A stretch of DNA of 64,000 nt from an uncultured Prevotellaceae bacterium (lineage in GTDB: Bacteria > Bacteroidota > Bacteroidia > Bacteroidales > Bacteroidaceae): assembly GCA_902784615.1 (NCBI GenBank), contig CACZVN010000005.1, positions 1 to 64,000 of the forward strand, given 5' to 3'. Below are positions 36,442 to 44,813 of the stretch, piece by piece (within the stretch, counting starts at the first letter, position 1; the number at the start of each line of letters is the position of its first letter). The notes under the pieces were generated by a model. That model was not told where the DNA came from and ran no database searches. It saw only the letters and a program-made list of their open reading frames with translations. The position numbers and the translations under genes were made by a program.

Positions 36442-38214
36442 TTATGAATGAGTTTCGTTTCCAATCTTACCAGTATAATGAATGGGTTTCCTTCCGAAGA
36501 TGTTGTACCACCAGTAGGTGTCTCCCCATTCTTCACGCATGTCTTCACCTACCTTCTCAAGGGTTGCACCAGGTTTTGCCACGCCTTCCAAGGCTACCCA
36601 GAACTGCTTATAGCGTTCGAAAATGGTTTGCTCGACAGGGATCATCATCCGCTTTTCTTCTGGGGCCTTATCCATATACAGGATATAAGCCTCCTGGGCA
36701 TGCAAAGGAAACTCCTCGTTCATGTGCAACTTCACAAAATTGCGCAGCGCCGGCCAGAAACGACGTGAGTCGCAACGTAACATGGCATAGAGCAATGCCT
36801 GTTCTGAGGCCACCTTACTGTCAGATTCATACCAAAGGCTGATGCCATTGACAAGATAGCTCTCACTGTCTTCTACACCAGTGATCTCATCGGGATAGCA
36901 TTTTTGCAGTGCCTTGATATTTTCTGTGACAGGAGCCGGTTGCCAGTTGCTGTAAAATGGACTTTGATGTAAGATGGTGGTATAGCGCTCTACCAGTTTC
37001 TTATCTCCTACAGCCAAGGCACAGCGGGTCAGCATCTTCAAGTAGAAGGGTGAGAACCCTGCCTGTATGGCATTTTCGAAACTCAGGCGGATGGCCTCAT
37101 TCATCATGCCGTAGTTGTAATAGACCAGAGGTGATGCGATGTCCAAAAGGGAAGCATGAACAGAATCAGGATTGTAGATATCTGCAGCGCTATTGCCCAG
37201 TTTGAACGAACGGCTGAGCAAGTTGCCTTCATTCATCAGGGCAAGATTCTTGAGAAAGATCATGGTGCTGGTTGGCCTCTTGTTCTCTTCTGCCAACTGA
37301 AGGACTCCCTGCCAGTTGTCGTTGGAAGCATAGCGCACCATGCGCATTTCGTCGATGTAGTTCCGATCGTAGTACATCTGGGACGAAGTAAAGGCGATAC
37401 CTGCAACAGTACATAACACTGGAACGAATGCCTTAGCCATATAACGGCTACACAGTGGAATGAGCACGGAGACGGCACCAAGCACCAAGAACGGTATGGA
37501 GAGATGCTTGCTGGTGTCCATGGGCGTTTCGAAGCGGGGCAGTCCAGCGAGCACTACCTGGTCGAATCTCAGATGTGAATACAGTTGCGTATGCCAGATG
37601 CTGGCGGTGAAGAAGAGCAGGACAATGCCCAGAATCTCACGCCAGGTGAGTTTTTCGCTCAGCGCAAGGCATAGCACGAAAAGCAAGGCAAACCATCCTA
37701 ACACCGGATAGATACAAACACCCAGCAGATACCAGACAAGATGCCATTTGCGTGGGATGCAGCGTGCTGCCCATAGGAGCAGCAGCATGGCGAGATAGCC
37801 TATCGATTGTGAGAACCAATAGCCTCTGACGGGGTAAACATAGATCCAATAGCCCAGATCGACAATCGACGTGAGCAGACAAGCAACAGGCAAGAGCATC
37901 AGTGCAGAGGCACTTCCCTGTAACCGGAATGCTTTGGCACCCACACAGAAAATGAGGGTCCATATAACCAACATGATCGCTGTACCTACACCAGGCTTGT
38001 AAAAAAACTGTGTGAGCCAGGCTCCCATATACTGCATCAGACCAAAGGGCTTCGACAGGAGGGCCTTGAAGAAGGGGGCTCCGAAGATGAATTCGGAACG
38101 GTCTTGTGCTGTAAAGAATACCTCTTGATTAATGTATAATATATATACGACAAACAAAATGAAAGCCAAGAGGCTTCCATAGAGGATGGCACCGGATGCT
38201 TTTGTTTTATTCAT
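36442..38214 (-). CDS. DUF6057-like multi-pass membrane protein (copy A)
   Basis: A 590-residue protein starting at ATG 38214, just downstream of its own promoter. About eight or nine transmembrane helices lie in residues 10-320 (GAILYGSLLAFILFVVYILY first), followed by a soluble helical C-terminal half. It is the first gene of a tandem two-gene duplication with the propeller lipoproteins. It has its own -7 element at 38238-38245 and is separated from the upstream SusCD operon by a terminator. Confidence 0.7.
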   Translation of the reverse strand: MNKTKASGAILYGSLLAFILFVVYILYINQEVFFTAQDRSEFIFGAPFFKALLSKPFGLMQYMGAWLTQFFYKPGVGTAIMLVIWTLIFCVGAKAFRLQGSASALMLLPVACLLTSIVDLGYWIYVYPVRGYWFSQSIGYLAMLLLLWAARCIPRKWHLVWYLLGVCIYPVLGWFALLFVLCLALSEKLTWREILGIVLLFFTASIWHTQLYSHLRFDQVVLAGLPRFETPMDTSKHLSIPFLVLGAVSVLIPLCSRYMAKAFVPVLCTVAGIAFTSSQMYYDRNYIDEMRMVRYASNDNWQGVLQLAEENKRPTSTMIFLKNLALMNEGNLLSRSFKLGNSAADIYNPDSVHASLLDIASPLVYYNYGMMNEAIRLSFENAIQAGFSPFYLKMLTRCALAVGDKKLVERYTTILHQSPFYSNWQPAPVTENIKALQKCYPDEITGVEDSESYLVNGISLWYESDSKVASEQALLYAMLRCDSRRFWPALRNFVKLHMNEEFPLHAQEAYILYMDKAPEEKRMMIPVEQTIFERYKQFWVALEGVAKPGATLEKVGEDMREEWGDTYWWYNIFGRKPIHYTGKIGNETHS

Positions 38215-38237
38215 ATTTGTTGTGCTTCTTTTCGCTG

Positions 38238-38245
38238 CAAAGGTA
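38238..38245 (-). promoter_or_regulatory. -7 promoter element of the membrane protein/propeller operon
   Basis: Minus strand TACCTTTG, perfect TAnnTTTG, 23 nt before the ATG at 38214. No TGTWACA boxes at the expected distance. Confidence 0.75.
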
Positions 38246-38296
38246 GTAACAATATTTAGAATCCCCAAACTTTTTCCTGAAAAACTTAATAACCAC

Positions 38297-38330
38297 AAAA
38301 AAAGAGGGCATGTCATCATGACATGCCCTC
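38297..38330 (-). terminator. Rho-independent terminator of the SusC1-SusD operon
   Basis: Perfect 12-bp stem (GAGGGCATGTCA at 38304-38315 with its complement at 38319-38330), a 3-nt loop, and on the minus strand a run of seven U from 38303 to 38297. It lies 26 nt beyond the stop of the lipoprotein gene. Confidence 0.92.
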
Positions 38331-38355
38331 TTGATCTTATACTGATAAGGAATGC

Positions 38356-39087
38356 TTATTCCTCATAGTAAACAGAGTTGAGCGTCATAGAGCCGCTGTA
38401 GAGCATGAGGTCGAGGTCACGGCCTTCACCACCCTTGGCACACTCAGTAGCCATAACATCGGTGATCTGAAGTTCGTTCACACCAGACACCCACTTCACG
38501 TGATCGTAATAGGTATTACTCCACCAACCGTTCATGACCTTCAGATCAAAGTCTTCAGTAACATCTGATACGTCAAAGAGCAGAGTCTTCAGACCAAAGT
38601 AAACGTCATCGGGAATAGTGGGCAGATGTGCACCTTCAGTTGAGCTGAAACGCATAGCAGCAGCGTCCCATGCACCAGGTACGAAGGGTGCTTCCTCAGG
38701 TTTCGCAGGATCGCCATAGATATAGAATCTCTGGAGTGCGTCCGTGATTTCCTGACATGATACGGCGTAGTCAGCTGTAAGCTCTGTACCATCTGGACAA
38801 ATAGCCGTCAAGGTAACGGTATGCTCACCCAGCTTCATCTTCTTCTTGGCATAGTTACCGAGGAGATCCTTGCCACCGATCGTCCACTTGGCATTGACTG
38901 GTGCTGAGGTCTGGCAGATAATGACATTACCATTCTGGCCACTGGCAGCCTTGTCAGTAGTGACAGTGGTCTTAGCTTTGAGCTCGTCCAGAGTGATGTG
39001 ACCGCCATTGCTGATATCCTCATGAGTTGGATCGCAAGCAGCGAAAGCGCATACGGCTGCAACAAGCAAAAATAATATCTTTTTCAT
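38356..39087 (-). CDS. PUL surface lipoprotein (SusE-position, putative glycan-binding)
   Basis: A 243-residue lipoprotein (lipobox CAFAAC, Cys18). Residues 30-115 look like a PKD/Ig-type beta domain (PVNAKWTIGGKDLLG, then GEHTVTLTAICPDG). The rest is beta-rich with many aromatic residues. It follows SusD by 19 nt and precedes the operon terminator, the position taken by SusE/F-type surface glycan-binding proteins. It has no recognisable family signature, so binding is inferred from position only. Confidence 0.65.
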   Translation of the reverse strand: MKKILFLLVAAVCAFAACDPTHEDISNGGHITLDELKAKTTVTTDKAASGQNGNVIICQTSAPVNAKWTIGGKDLLGNYAKKKMKLGEHTVTLTAICPDGTELTADYAVSCQEITDALQRFYIYGDPAKPEEAPFVPGAWDAAAMRFSSTEGAHLPTIPDDVYFGLKTLLFDVSDVTEDFDLKVMNGWWSNTYYDHVKWVSGVNELQITDVMATECAKGGEGRDLDLMLYSGSMTLNSVYYEE

Positions 39088-39106
39088 ATTGTTTACTTAT
39101 AAAAAA

Positions 39107-41008
39107 TTAATATATAACTTTATATGTCCACTCAGATGCAGGAGTATTCTCATCCCATCCAGCGTTCTGCGTCATCTTACCGTTCATCAGATTAATCTGA
39201 TTCTGGGGCTTCGGCAAGAAACCGTTGGTGTCAGCGTAACGCTTAGACCAAGAACAGGTCATGTGCTCCAAAGGAACCTTTGCATTGTGCTTACCATAGC
39301 AGGTAATCATCTTACCCCTCTGAGCCTGGAGAGCCTTGGCTGCCATAGAGCTTTCACCAGAGTTGATACCCGACCAGCGGCGCAAATCGTTGAAGCGAAG
39401 ACCTTCCAATGCGAACTCCCAGCGACGCTCGTTCTGAACGTTTGTCAATGAGTATGGAGTCTCAGCAACACCAGCACGGCGCTGAACCTCGTTCATATAA
39501 GAAGCATCACCAGTAAGCTCGGTCAGCATCAGCAGCACGTCAGCATAACGCATCAGGTAGAAGTCCTCGAAGTGGTCACCCTGCTGGGGGTTGCCAAGTG
39601 CGCTGGTAGAATAGCCCTCACACTGCTCCCACCATGCATCGTTGTCACTGGCATTAGCCCAGAGATTAACCTCAGCGTATTTCTTACATGCATAGCCAGA
39701 CTCCTCGTTGTCATCCTTCTCGTACGTATAGGCCTCAAGCTCATTGTCGAGGTCGATCATAGTAGCGAGTTTACGCTTATCTGCATTATCCCAATCGTCC
39801 CAGAGGTTGCATGAAGGAGTACCCTGACCCCAACCCTGGTTGAACGGATAAGTCTTGGTGCGCTTACCGTTATCATTGGTAGCACCGTTACGAAGACCCC
39901 AGAAACAAGAGAGGTAGTTTGAATACATACGCGGATTGCAATATGTACCACCGATGTTCCAGTTAGATGCGTTCATGAACTGAATCTGGAAGATTTCCTC
40001 GGTGTTACCGTTACCCATGCCAGGCTGGTCGAAGCAGTCTGCACGATCCATATCAGCGATGTAAGTATATTGTCTCTTACCTTCAGCTGCTAACGCTTCA
40101 TCGTGAGCCTCATCCCAAAGGAAACTGTTAGAGTACTGCCAGAGTGAGCGGAAGTCCTTACAGAGCGTGTAACCACCAGTAGCAACGATGTCCTTCAGGC
40201 CAGCAACAACATCAGCCTGTGAGAACGTACCACCAGAGCAACCCTCCTGTTCTACAAGATTGATGGCAGGAGCTGAACCAGTAGCAAGCTCCTTGACACC
40301 CTTATAGAAACCGGCCCAGAACATATAGGCACGTGCAATAAATGCCTCTGCTGCGAACTTGTCTGCATGACCAGAACCGTTGGCTCTTTGTCCGTCCATG
40401 AGACTCTTGGCAGAAACGAAGTCAGAGATAATCTGCGGATAGATAACTTCTTCAGCGCTCACCTGCTCCTGCATCTCGTCCGTAATAACGGTAGAGGTAA
40501 TCAGAGGTACATCACCATACAGTTGGGTAAGCAGCAGCGTGTAGAAACCACGCATGAAGAATGCCTCACCGAGCAACTGATTGCGCTGAGTCTTCTGAGA
40601 GTCAGTCCAGGGTACATTATCAATAGTCTCAATCTGGTTGTTGGCACGTGAGATACCACCATAGAGAAGGATGAAATTATGCTCATACTGATTAGCACTT
40701 CCTGTTGTGAAATGATGCAGTGATTTATTCACATTGTCCTGCAGACCACCACTTCCGTAGCAATCGTCAGACATGATGCACCACCAGTAGAAAGGATTAT
40801 TACAAAGACCACTTCCGTCTCCGCCACCCAGCGTACTCATGATACTATAGGTAGCCGCATTCAACGCCTCAACATCTGCAGGCTTTCCGGGGAAAGTTGC
40901 TGAGGTCATCTCTGTAACACGCGGATCGGTGTCCAGCATGTCGTTACAGGATGTGAGCAAAGTTGCTGCTGATAAAACAGCTAACGATGATAAAATATAT
41001 TTCTTCAT
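39107..41008 (-). CDS. susD: SusD/RagB-family glycan-binding lipoprotein
   Basis: A 633-residue outer-surface lipoprotein (lipobox LLTSC, Cys21) with the SusD helical TPR core. The start CNDMLDTDPRV, the segment GEAFFMRGFYTLLLTQLYGDVPLI and the C-terminal RRWEFALEGLRFNDLRRW are family hallmarks. It captures oligosaccharides as the lid of the SusC transporter. It lies 15 nt after SusC. Ligand is inferred to be hemicellulose from the neighbouring enzymes. Gene symbol denotes the family. Confidence 0.95.
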   Translation of the reverse strand: MKKYILSSLAVLSAATLLTSCNDMLDTDPRVTEMTSATFPGKPADVEALNAATYSIMSTLGGGDGSGLCNNPFYWWCIMSDDCYGSGGLQDNVNKSLHHFTTGSANQYEHNFILLYGGISRANNQIETIDNVPWTDSQKTQRNQLLGEAFFMRGFYTLLLTQLYGDVPLITSTVITDEMQEQVSAEEVIYPQIISDFVSAKSLMDGQRANGSGHADKFAAEAFIARAYMFWAGFYKGVKELATGSAPAINLVEQEGCSGGTFSQADVVAGLKDIVATGGYTLCKDFRSLWQYSNSFLWDEAHDEALAAEGKRQYTYIADMDRADCFDQPGMGNGNTEEIFQIQFMNASNWNIGGTYCNPRMYSNYLSCFWGLRNGATNDNGKRTKTYPFNQGWGQGTPSCNLWDDWDNADKRKLATMIDLDNELEAYTYEKDDNEESGYACKKYAEVNLWANASDNDAWWEQCEGYSTSALGNPQQGDHFEDFYLMRYADVLLMLTELTGDASYMNEVQRRAGVAETPYSLTNVQNERRWEFALEGLRFNDLRRWSGINSGESSMAAKALQAQRGKMITCYGKHNAKVPLEHMTCSWSKRYADTNGFLPKPQNQINLMNGKMTQNAGWDENTPASEWTYKVIY

Positions 41009-41023
41009 AACTTATTTGTCGAA

Positions 41024-44000
41024 TTAGAATTTAATACTTGCACCTACAAGATATGTACGTGATGGCGGGTAAAGACCTAGGTCAATACCGGAAGCCCAAC
41101 CGCTACCACCTGCAGAGTTACCAACCTCAGGATCGAGACCAGTGTAACCAGTGAAGGTAATCAGGTTCTGAGCCTGCACATAGAGACGGAGCTGCTGGAA
41201 CGGACAACCCTTCCAGATGTTCTTGAAGTCATAACCGAGTGTGACGGTCTTGATCTTGAAGTAGTCAGCATCCTCCATATAACGGGTAGATACCCAGTTG
41301 GTGTTCTCACTACCAGTACTTGTAATGCGAGGCATGGTGTTAGAAGTACCTTCACCAGTCCAACGCTCCAGGATCGTGGTATCGTAGTTCTGGTAAGGAG
41401 CATCAGAGAATGAACGGTAAGACTTCAAGATCTGCTGACCAAATGCACCAGCACCGTTGATAGCGAAGTCAAGACCCTTCCAAGAAAGACCGAGGTTGAT
41501 ACCAAGGGTAACATCGGGGTTAGGATTACCAATCTCATGGCGGTCGCAAGCGTCACCTTCTGCGTAGGTAATCACACCATCACCATTCCAGTCGTCCCAG
41601 ATGCAGTCACCAGGCTGTGCGTTGTCAAGAACGGCCTTACCGGCATTACGTGCATCATCAATCTGCTGCTGATTCTGCCAGATACCGCTGTAAGACATAC
41701 CATAGAAGTAACCGATGGGGAAACCTTCCTCAGCACGGTAGCAATATTCAGTACCCTGTGAAAGCACACCGCTAGGACCGTTGATGCGTTTGTTGTCGTT
41801 AGCGATACGGGTTACCTCGTTCTTATTGGTAGCAAAGTTCACGCCGATGTTGTAGCTGAAGTCCTTACCGATGCGGTCGTTCCACGTGAGAGCGATCTCA
41901 ATACCGGTGTTCTTCACGTCACCACCATTGATGGCAGCAGGGTTGGTACCGTTGATGGCAACCTGCTGACCGCCGATCAACCAGTCCTTGGTGGTCTTCT
42001 TATACCAGTCGAAGGTCAAGCCCAGACGGCTGTTGAGGAAACGAGCGTCCAAACCGAAGTCTAACTGCTCAGAAGTTTCCCAAGTGAGGTCGGGGTTAGG
42101 AACGATGTTAGCATAAGCACCAGTATGAGGAGTACCACTGGTAGAAGTAAGCATATCAGAACCGAACTTGTAACCGCTGTCGTTTGCGTCACCTGACAGA
42201 GCGATTGTTGCCAGATACTGGTACTTAGAGATACGGTTGTTACCGTTCTGACCCCAAGATGCGCGGATCTTCAAGAAGTCCATCCAACTCTTGGTGCCTG
42301 CCATGAATGACTCGTTGCTGACCACCCAACCTGCAGATACAGAGGGGAACAGACCCCAGCGCTTGCCGTCGGTGAAGACACTTGAACCATCATAACGCAT
42401 GGTGAAGGTTGCCATATATTTCTCATTCCAGTCCCAAGTCAAACGACCGAACCAAGAAGCGAGATATTCCTCGTCATTGGGGCCACCTGTGAGACTGACG
42501 TCAGTAATATTTGCGAGTTTGAAGTTCGACAGGTATGCAGAATCCCAACTCTTCAATGTTGCGAGTTGCTCGCCCCACTGAACAGTGTTACCTCCACTAA
42601 TGTTTTGACTCCAAGCAGTGCTCTGGAAGGACTGACCAACCATGGCGCTGATCTTATGACCCTTCAGGATAGGAAGATCGTAAGTCAAGGTGTTTTCAAC
42701 AGACCATGATGTGTTCAACGAAGCGCTCTGGCTCACACTATAGGTAGTACTTGTGGCATTACCATAACCAGAAGAGCGAGGCTCACCGTAGTTACGATAT
42801 GCACCAGAATACCAGTTGTAGTTGAACTGAGAACGGAATCTCAGACCCTTGATAGGCTGAATCGTCAGGAAAGCAGTAGCGTTTGAGCTGATGCCGCGGC
42901 TCTCTGCCTGAGAGTTGAAACCACCCTTGTCGAGGTTCTCCCAGGGGTTGCTGAACAGAGAAGAGTTCCAACCCTGACCATAGGTAACGTTACCCATGAA
43001 ATCCTGATAAGTATAGATGTCACCATTGTCTGCGTATTGTGGCATGAGCGGACAAGTCTGGAGCAGGCTGTGGATATAGCTCCAATACATACCGTCCTCA
43101 GCCAGGTCGTGGCTCCTAGTATAACCAATAGAGATGTTCTCACCGATGGTGATCACATCGAAATCCTTAGCCTTCAGGAGCACGTGGTCGCTGTTGATAC
43201 GGATTGTGTGGCGCTTGTAGTAAGATGCTTTGTCAGCACCCATGATACCTTCGTTACCAGTATAGGTGTAAGACATAGCGAACTTACTGCGGTCTGTACC
43301 ACCAGTCAGAGTCACAGAGTGGTTGTTCTGTAAGGCATTCTTGTTCTCGAATGCACCCCACCAGTCAGTACCTTCCCAGCCATTATTTACCTTGGCGAGG
43401 ATGTCAGCGGGAACGTAGCCAGCCCAGTCCATCTTCTGACCATTGACATTGAAAGAGTACTCGTCGATGATCGTCATGTACTGCTGAGCATTGAGGAGCT
43501 GGGGACGCTTATAAGCGTTAGACCAACCCATTGCACCATTGTAGCTGAGCTCGATCTTGCCAGCCTTACCCTGCTTGGTGGTTACCAGGATCACACCGTT
43601 AGCAGCACGTGAACCGTAGATGGCTGCTGATGCAGCATCCTTCAGCACGTCGATGCTCTCGATGTCGTTCGGGTTAATACCGTCAAGGCTACCGCCCGAT
43701 ACACCGTCGATAACGTAAAGGGGCTGAGAGTCACCAGTGGTACCGATACCACGGATATAGACCTTGTATCCCTTACCAGGCTGAGTAGAACTCTGGGTGA
43801 TCTGTACACCAGGCGTGCTTGACTGCATGGCTTCCAGTGCGTTGGTGGTGTTCAGCTTGGCGATGTCCTCACCCTTTACCTGAACAGTAGCACCTGTCAC
43901 CAGTTTCTTCTTCATCGTACCATAACCGATGACCACCACGTCGTTCAGCGTCGTGTTGTCCTCTTTCAGCGTGATAACGATGTCGCTCTTTCCAGCAACT

Positions 44001-44260
44001 TTAACTTCCTGGGTCTCATAACCCACATAAGAGATGATGAGAGTGGCGTTAGACGCAGCCTCTACGGAGAACTTACCGTCGAAATCGGTAATAGCGCCCT
44101 TCTGGCTACCCTGCACTTTCACAGTTGCACCGATGACCGGTTCGCCTGCTTCATCATTCACTGTTCCTTTGACTTCGCTCTGAGCCATAGCTCCCAGAGG
44201 GAACAAACAGAGCAAGAACAGTGCCATTAATGGCTTTTGCAGTGATTTAAAATTCCACAT
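41024..44260 (-). CDS. susC: SusC/RagA-family TonB-dependent transporter (SusC1)
   Basis: A 1078-residue outer-membrane protein. Signal peptide to about residue 26 (GAMA/Q), a carboxypeptidase-regulatory-like domain at 28-112 (VKGTVNDEAGEPVIGATVKV, YVGYETQEVKV), a plug at about 120-230 (VVVIGYGTMKKKLVTGA, LYVIDGVSGG, VLKDAASAAIYGSRAANGVI) and a 22-strand-type barrel to the C-terminus. It imports oligosaccharides using TonB energy. First gene of the SusC1-SusD-lipoprotein operon, with a long 210-nt leader and a promoter carrying the paired TGTWACA boxes. Confidence 0.97.
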   Translation of the reverse strand: MWNFKSLQKPLMALFLLCLFPLGAMAQSEVKGTVNDEAGEPVIGATVKVQGSQKGAITDFDGKFSVEAASNATLIISYVGYETQEVKVAGKSDIVITLKEDNTTLNDVVVIGYGTMKKKLVTGATVQVKGEDIAKLNTTNALEAMQSSTPGVQITQSSTQPGKGYKVYIRGIGTTGDSQPLYVIDGVSGGSLDGINPNDIESIDVLKDAASAAIYGSRAANGVILVTTKQGKAGKIELSYNGAMGWSNAYKRPQLLNAQQYMTIIDEYSFNVNGQKMDWAGYVPADILAKVNNGWEGTDWWGAFENKNALQNNHSVTLTGGTDRSKFAMSYTYTGNEGIMGADKASYYKRHTIRINSDHVLLKAKDFDVITIGENISIGYTRSHDLAEDGMYWSYIHSLLQTCPLMPQYADNGDIYTYQDFMGNVTYGQGWNSSLFSNPWENLDKGGFNSQAESRGISSNATAFLTIQPIKGLRFRSQFNYNWYSGAYRNYGEPRSSGYGNATSTTYSVSQSASLNTSWSVENTLTYDLPILKGHKISAMVGQSFQSTAWSQNISGGNTVQWGEQLATLKSWDSAYLSNFKLANITDVSLTGGPNDEEYLASWFGRLTWDWNEKYMATFTMRYDGSSVFTDGKRWGLFPSVSAGWVVSNESFMAGTKSWMDFLKIRASWGQNGNNRISKYQYLATIALSGDANDSGYKFGSDMLTSTSGTPHTGAYANIVPNPDLTWETSEQLDFGLDARFLNSRLGLTFDWYKKTTKDWLIGGQQVAINGTNPAAINGGDVKNTGIEIALTWNDRIGKDFSYNIGVNFATNKNEVTRIANDNKRINGPSGVLSQGTEYCYRAEEGFPIGYFYGMSYSGIWQNQQQIDDARNAGKAVLDNAQPGDCIWDDWNGDGVITYAEGDACDRHEIGNPNPDVTLGINLGLSWKGLDFAINGAGAFGQQILKSYRSFSDAPYQNYDTTILERWTGEGTSNTMPRITSTGSENTNWVSTRYMEDADYFKIKTVTLGYDFKNIWKGCPFQQLRLYVQAQNLITFTGYTGLDPEVGNSAGGSGWASGIDLGLYPPSRTYLVGASIKF

Positions 44261-44470
44261 AATTAATTAGTTAGGTAATTGAAATTAAAAATATTTGATA
44301 AAATCATATCCTTGTTTGTTAAAATAGCCTTAGGCCGTGGTTGAACGGCCGTTTGGTATCCTTGATGCGCAGGTGCCGAAAACCGGCGTTCCTCTCGCAT
44401 CTTGATGCGGTATAAATTGTTTCATTTTAAGAGTTTGTTGTAGGTTTCGATTTCTTAAACACTGTTTTTG
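44261..44470 (-). promoter_or_regulatory. Structured 5' leader of susC1
   Basis: About 210 nt separate the predicted transcription start from the susC1 ATG. On the given strand it holds two hairpins: GGCCGT/ACGGCC (44333-44338 with 44345-44350) and CGCATC/GATGCG (44396-44401 with 44404-44409). The 9-mer CTTGATGCG also occurs twice (44361-44369 and 44401-44409). No open frame of interest and no known riboswitch was recognised. Confidence 0.45.
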
Positions 44471-44474
44471 TGTG

Positions 44475-44482
44475 CAAAAGTA
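44475..44482 (-). promoter_or_regulatory. -7 promoter element of susC1
   Basis: Minus strand TACTTTTG fits TAnnTTTG. Paired boxes lie 30 nt upstream (44513-44540). Confidence 0.7.
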
Positions 44483-44512
44483 TAATAAATAGATTTTATA
44501 CGTTTTGCAATT

Positions 44513-44540
44513 TGTTACAAATATTTTGCTAAAAGTAACA
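44513..44540 (-). promoter_or_regulatory. Paired TGTWACA boxes of susC1
   Basis: Proximal TGTTACA at 44513-44519 and distal AGTAACA at 44534-44540 (plus-strand reading), 14 nt apart. The proximal box is 30 nt upstream of the -7 element. Same geometry as at susC2, GH95, GH10-CE1 and (one base longer) GH31. Confidence 0.7.
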
Positions 44541-44552
44541 TAACCCCCAAAA

Positions 44553-44580
44553 TGTTACACTTTGGCGCACTTATGTTACA
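44553..44580. promoter_or_regulatory. Second TGTTACA pair in the susC1-GH31 intergenic region
   Basis: TGTTACA at 44553-44559 and 44574-44580, 14 nt apart, each within a longer repeated ATGTTACACT. No -7 element lies at the standard distance on either side, so this pair may be an auxiliary site. The 553-nt gap from 44261 to 44813 holds no other gene. Confidence 0.55.
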
Positions 44581-44725
44581 CTGGAAACAGCCGAAAGCCT
44601 TAAATAACTTTCCAAATCCGCCTGATTCACTTCGGCTTTTTGTGGCGGTATTTTAGCCCACATTTGGGCTGATGCGGACCGTGATCGCGTCGCGTCAGCT
44701 TCGAAAAATAGCGGGCTTTTTTCTT

Positions 44726-44753
44726 TGATACATTCGCCAAAGTATTTGCAACA
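44726..44753 (+). promoter_or_regulatory. Paired TGTWACA-like boxes of GH31
   Basis: Distal TGATACA (44726-44732) and proximal TGCAACA (44747-44753), 14 nt apart. The proximal box is 31 nt before the -7 element. Each box has one change from TGTWACA. Confidence 0.55.
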
Positions 44754-44784
44754 AAAGGTACGGGTGAATCTCGGACGAAATTCG

Positions 44785-44792
44785 TAACTTTG
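44785..44792 (+). promoter_or_regulatory. -7 promoter element of the GH31-GH43-GH43 operon
   Basis: TAACTTTG fits TAnnTTTG, 21 nt before the ATG at 44814. Confidence 0.75.
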
Positions 44793-44813
44793 CGGCAACA
44801 AACTGAATTAGAA

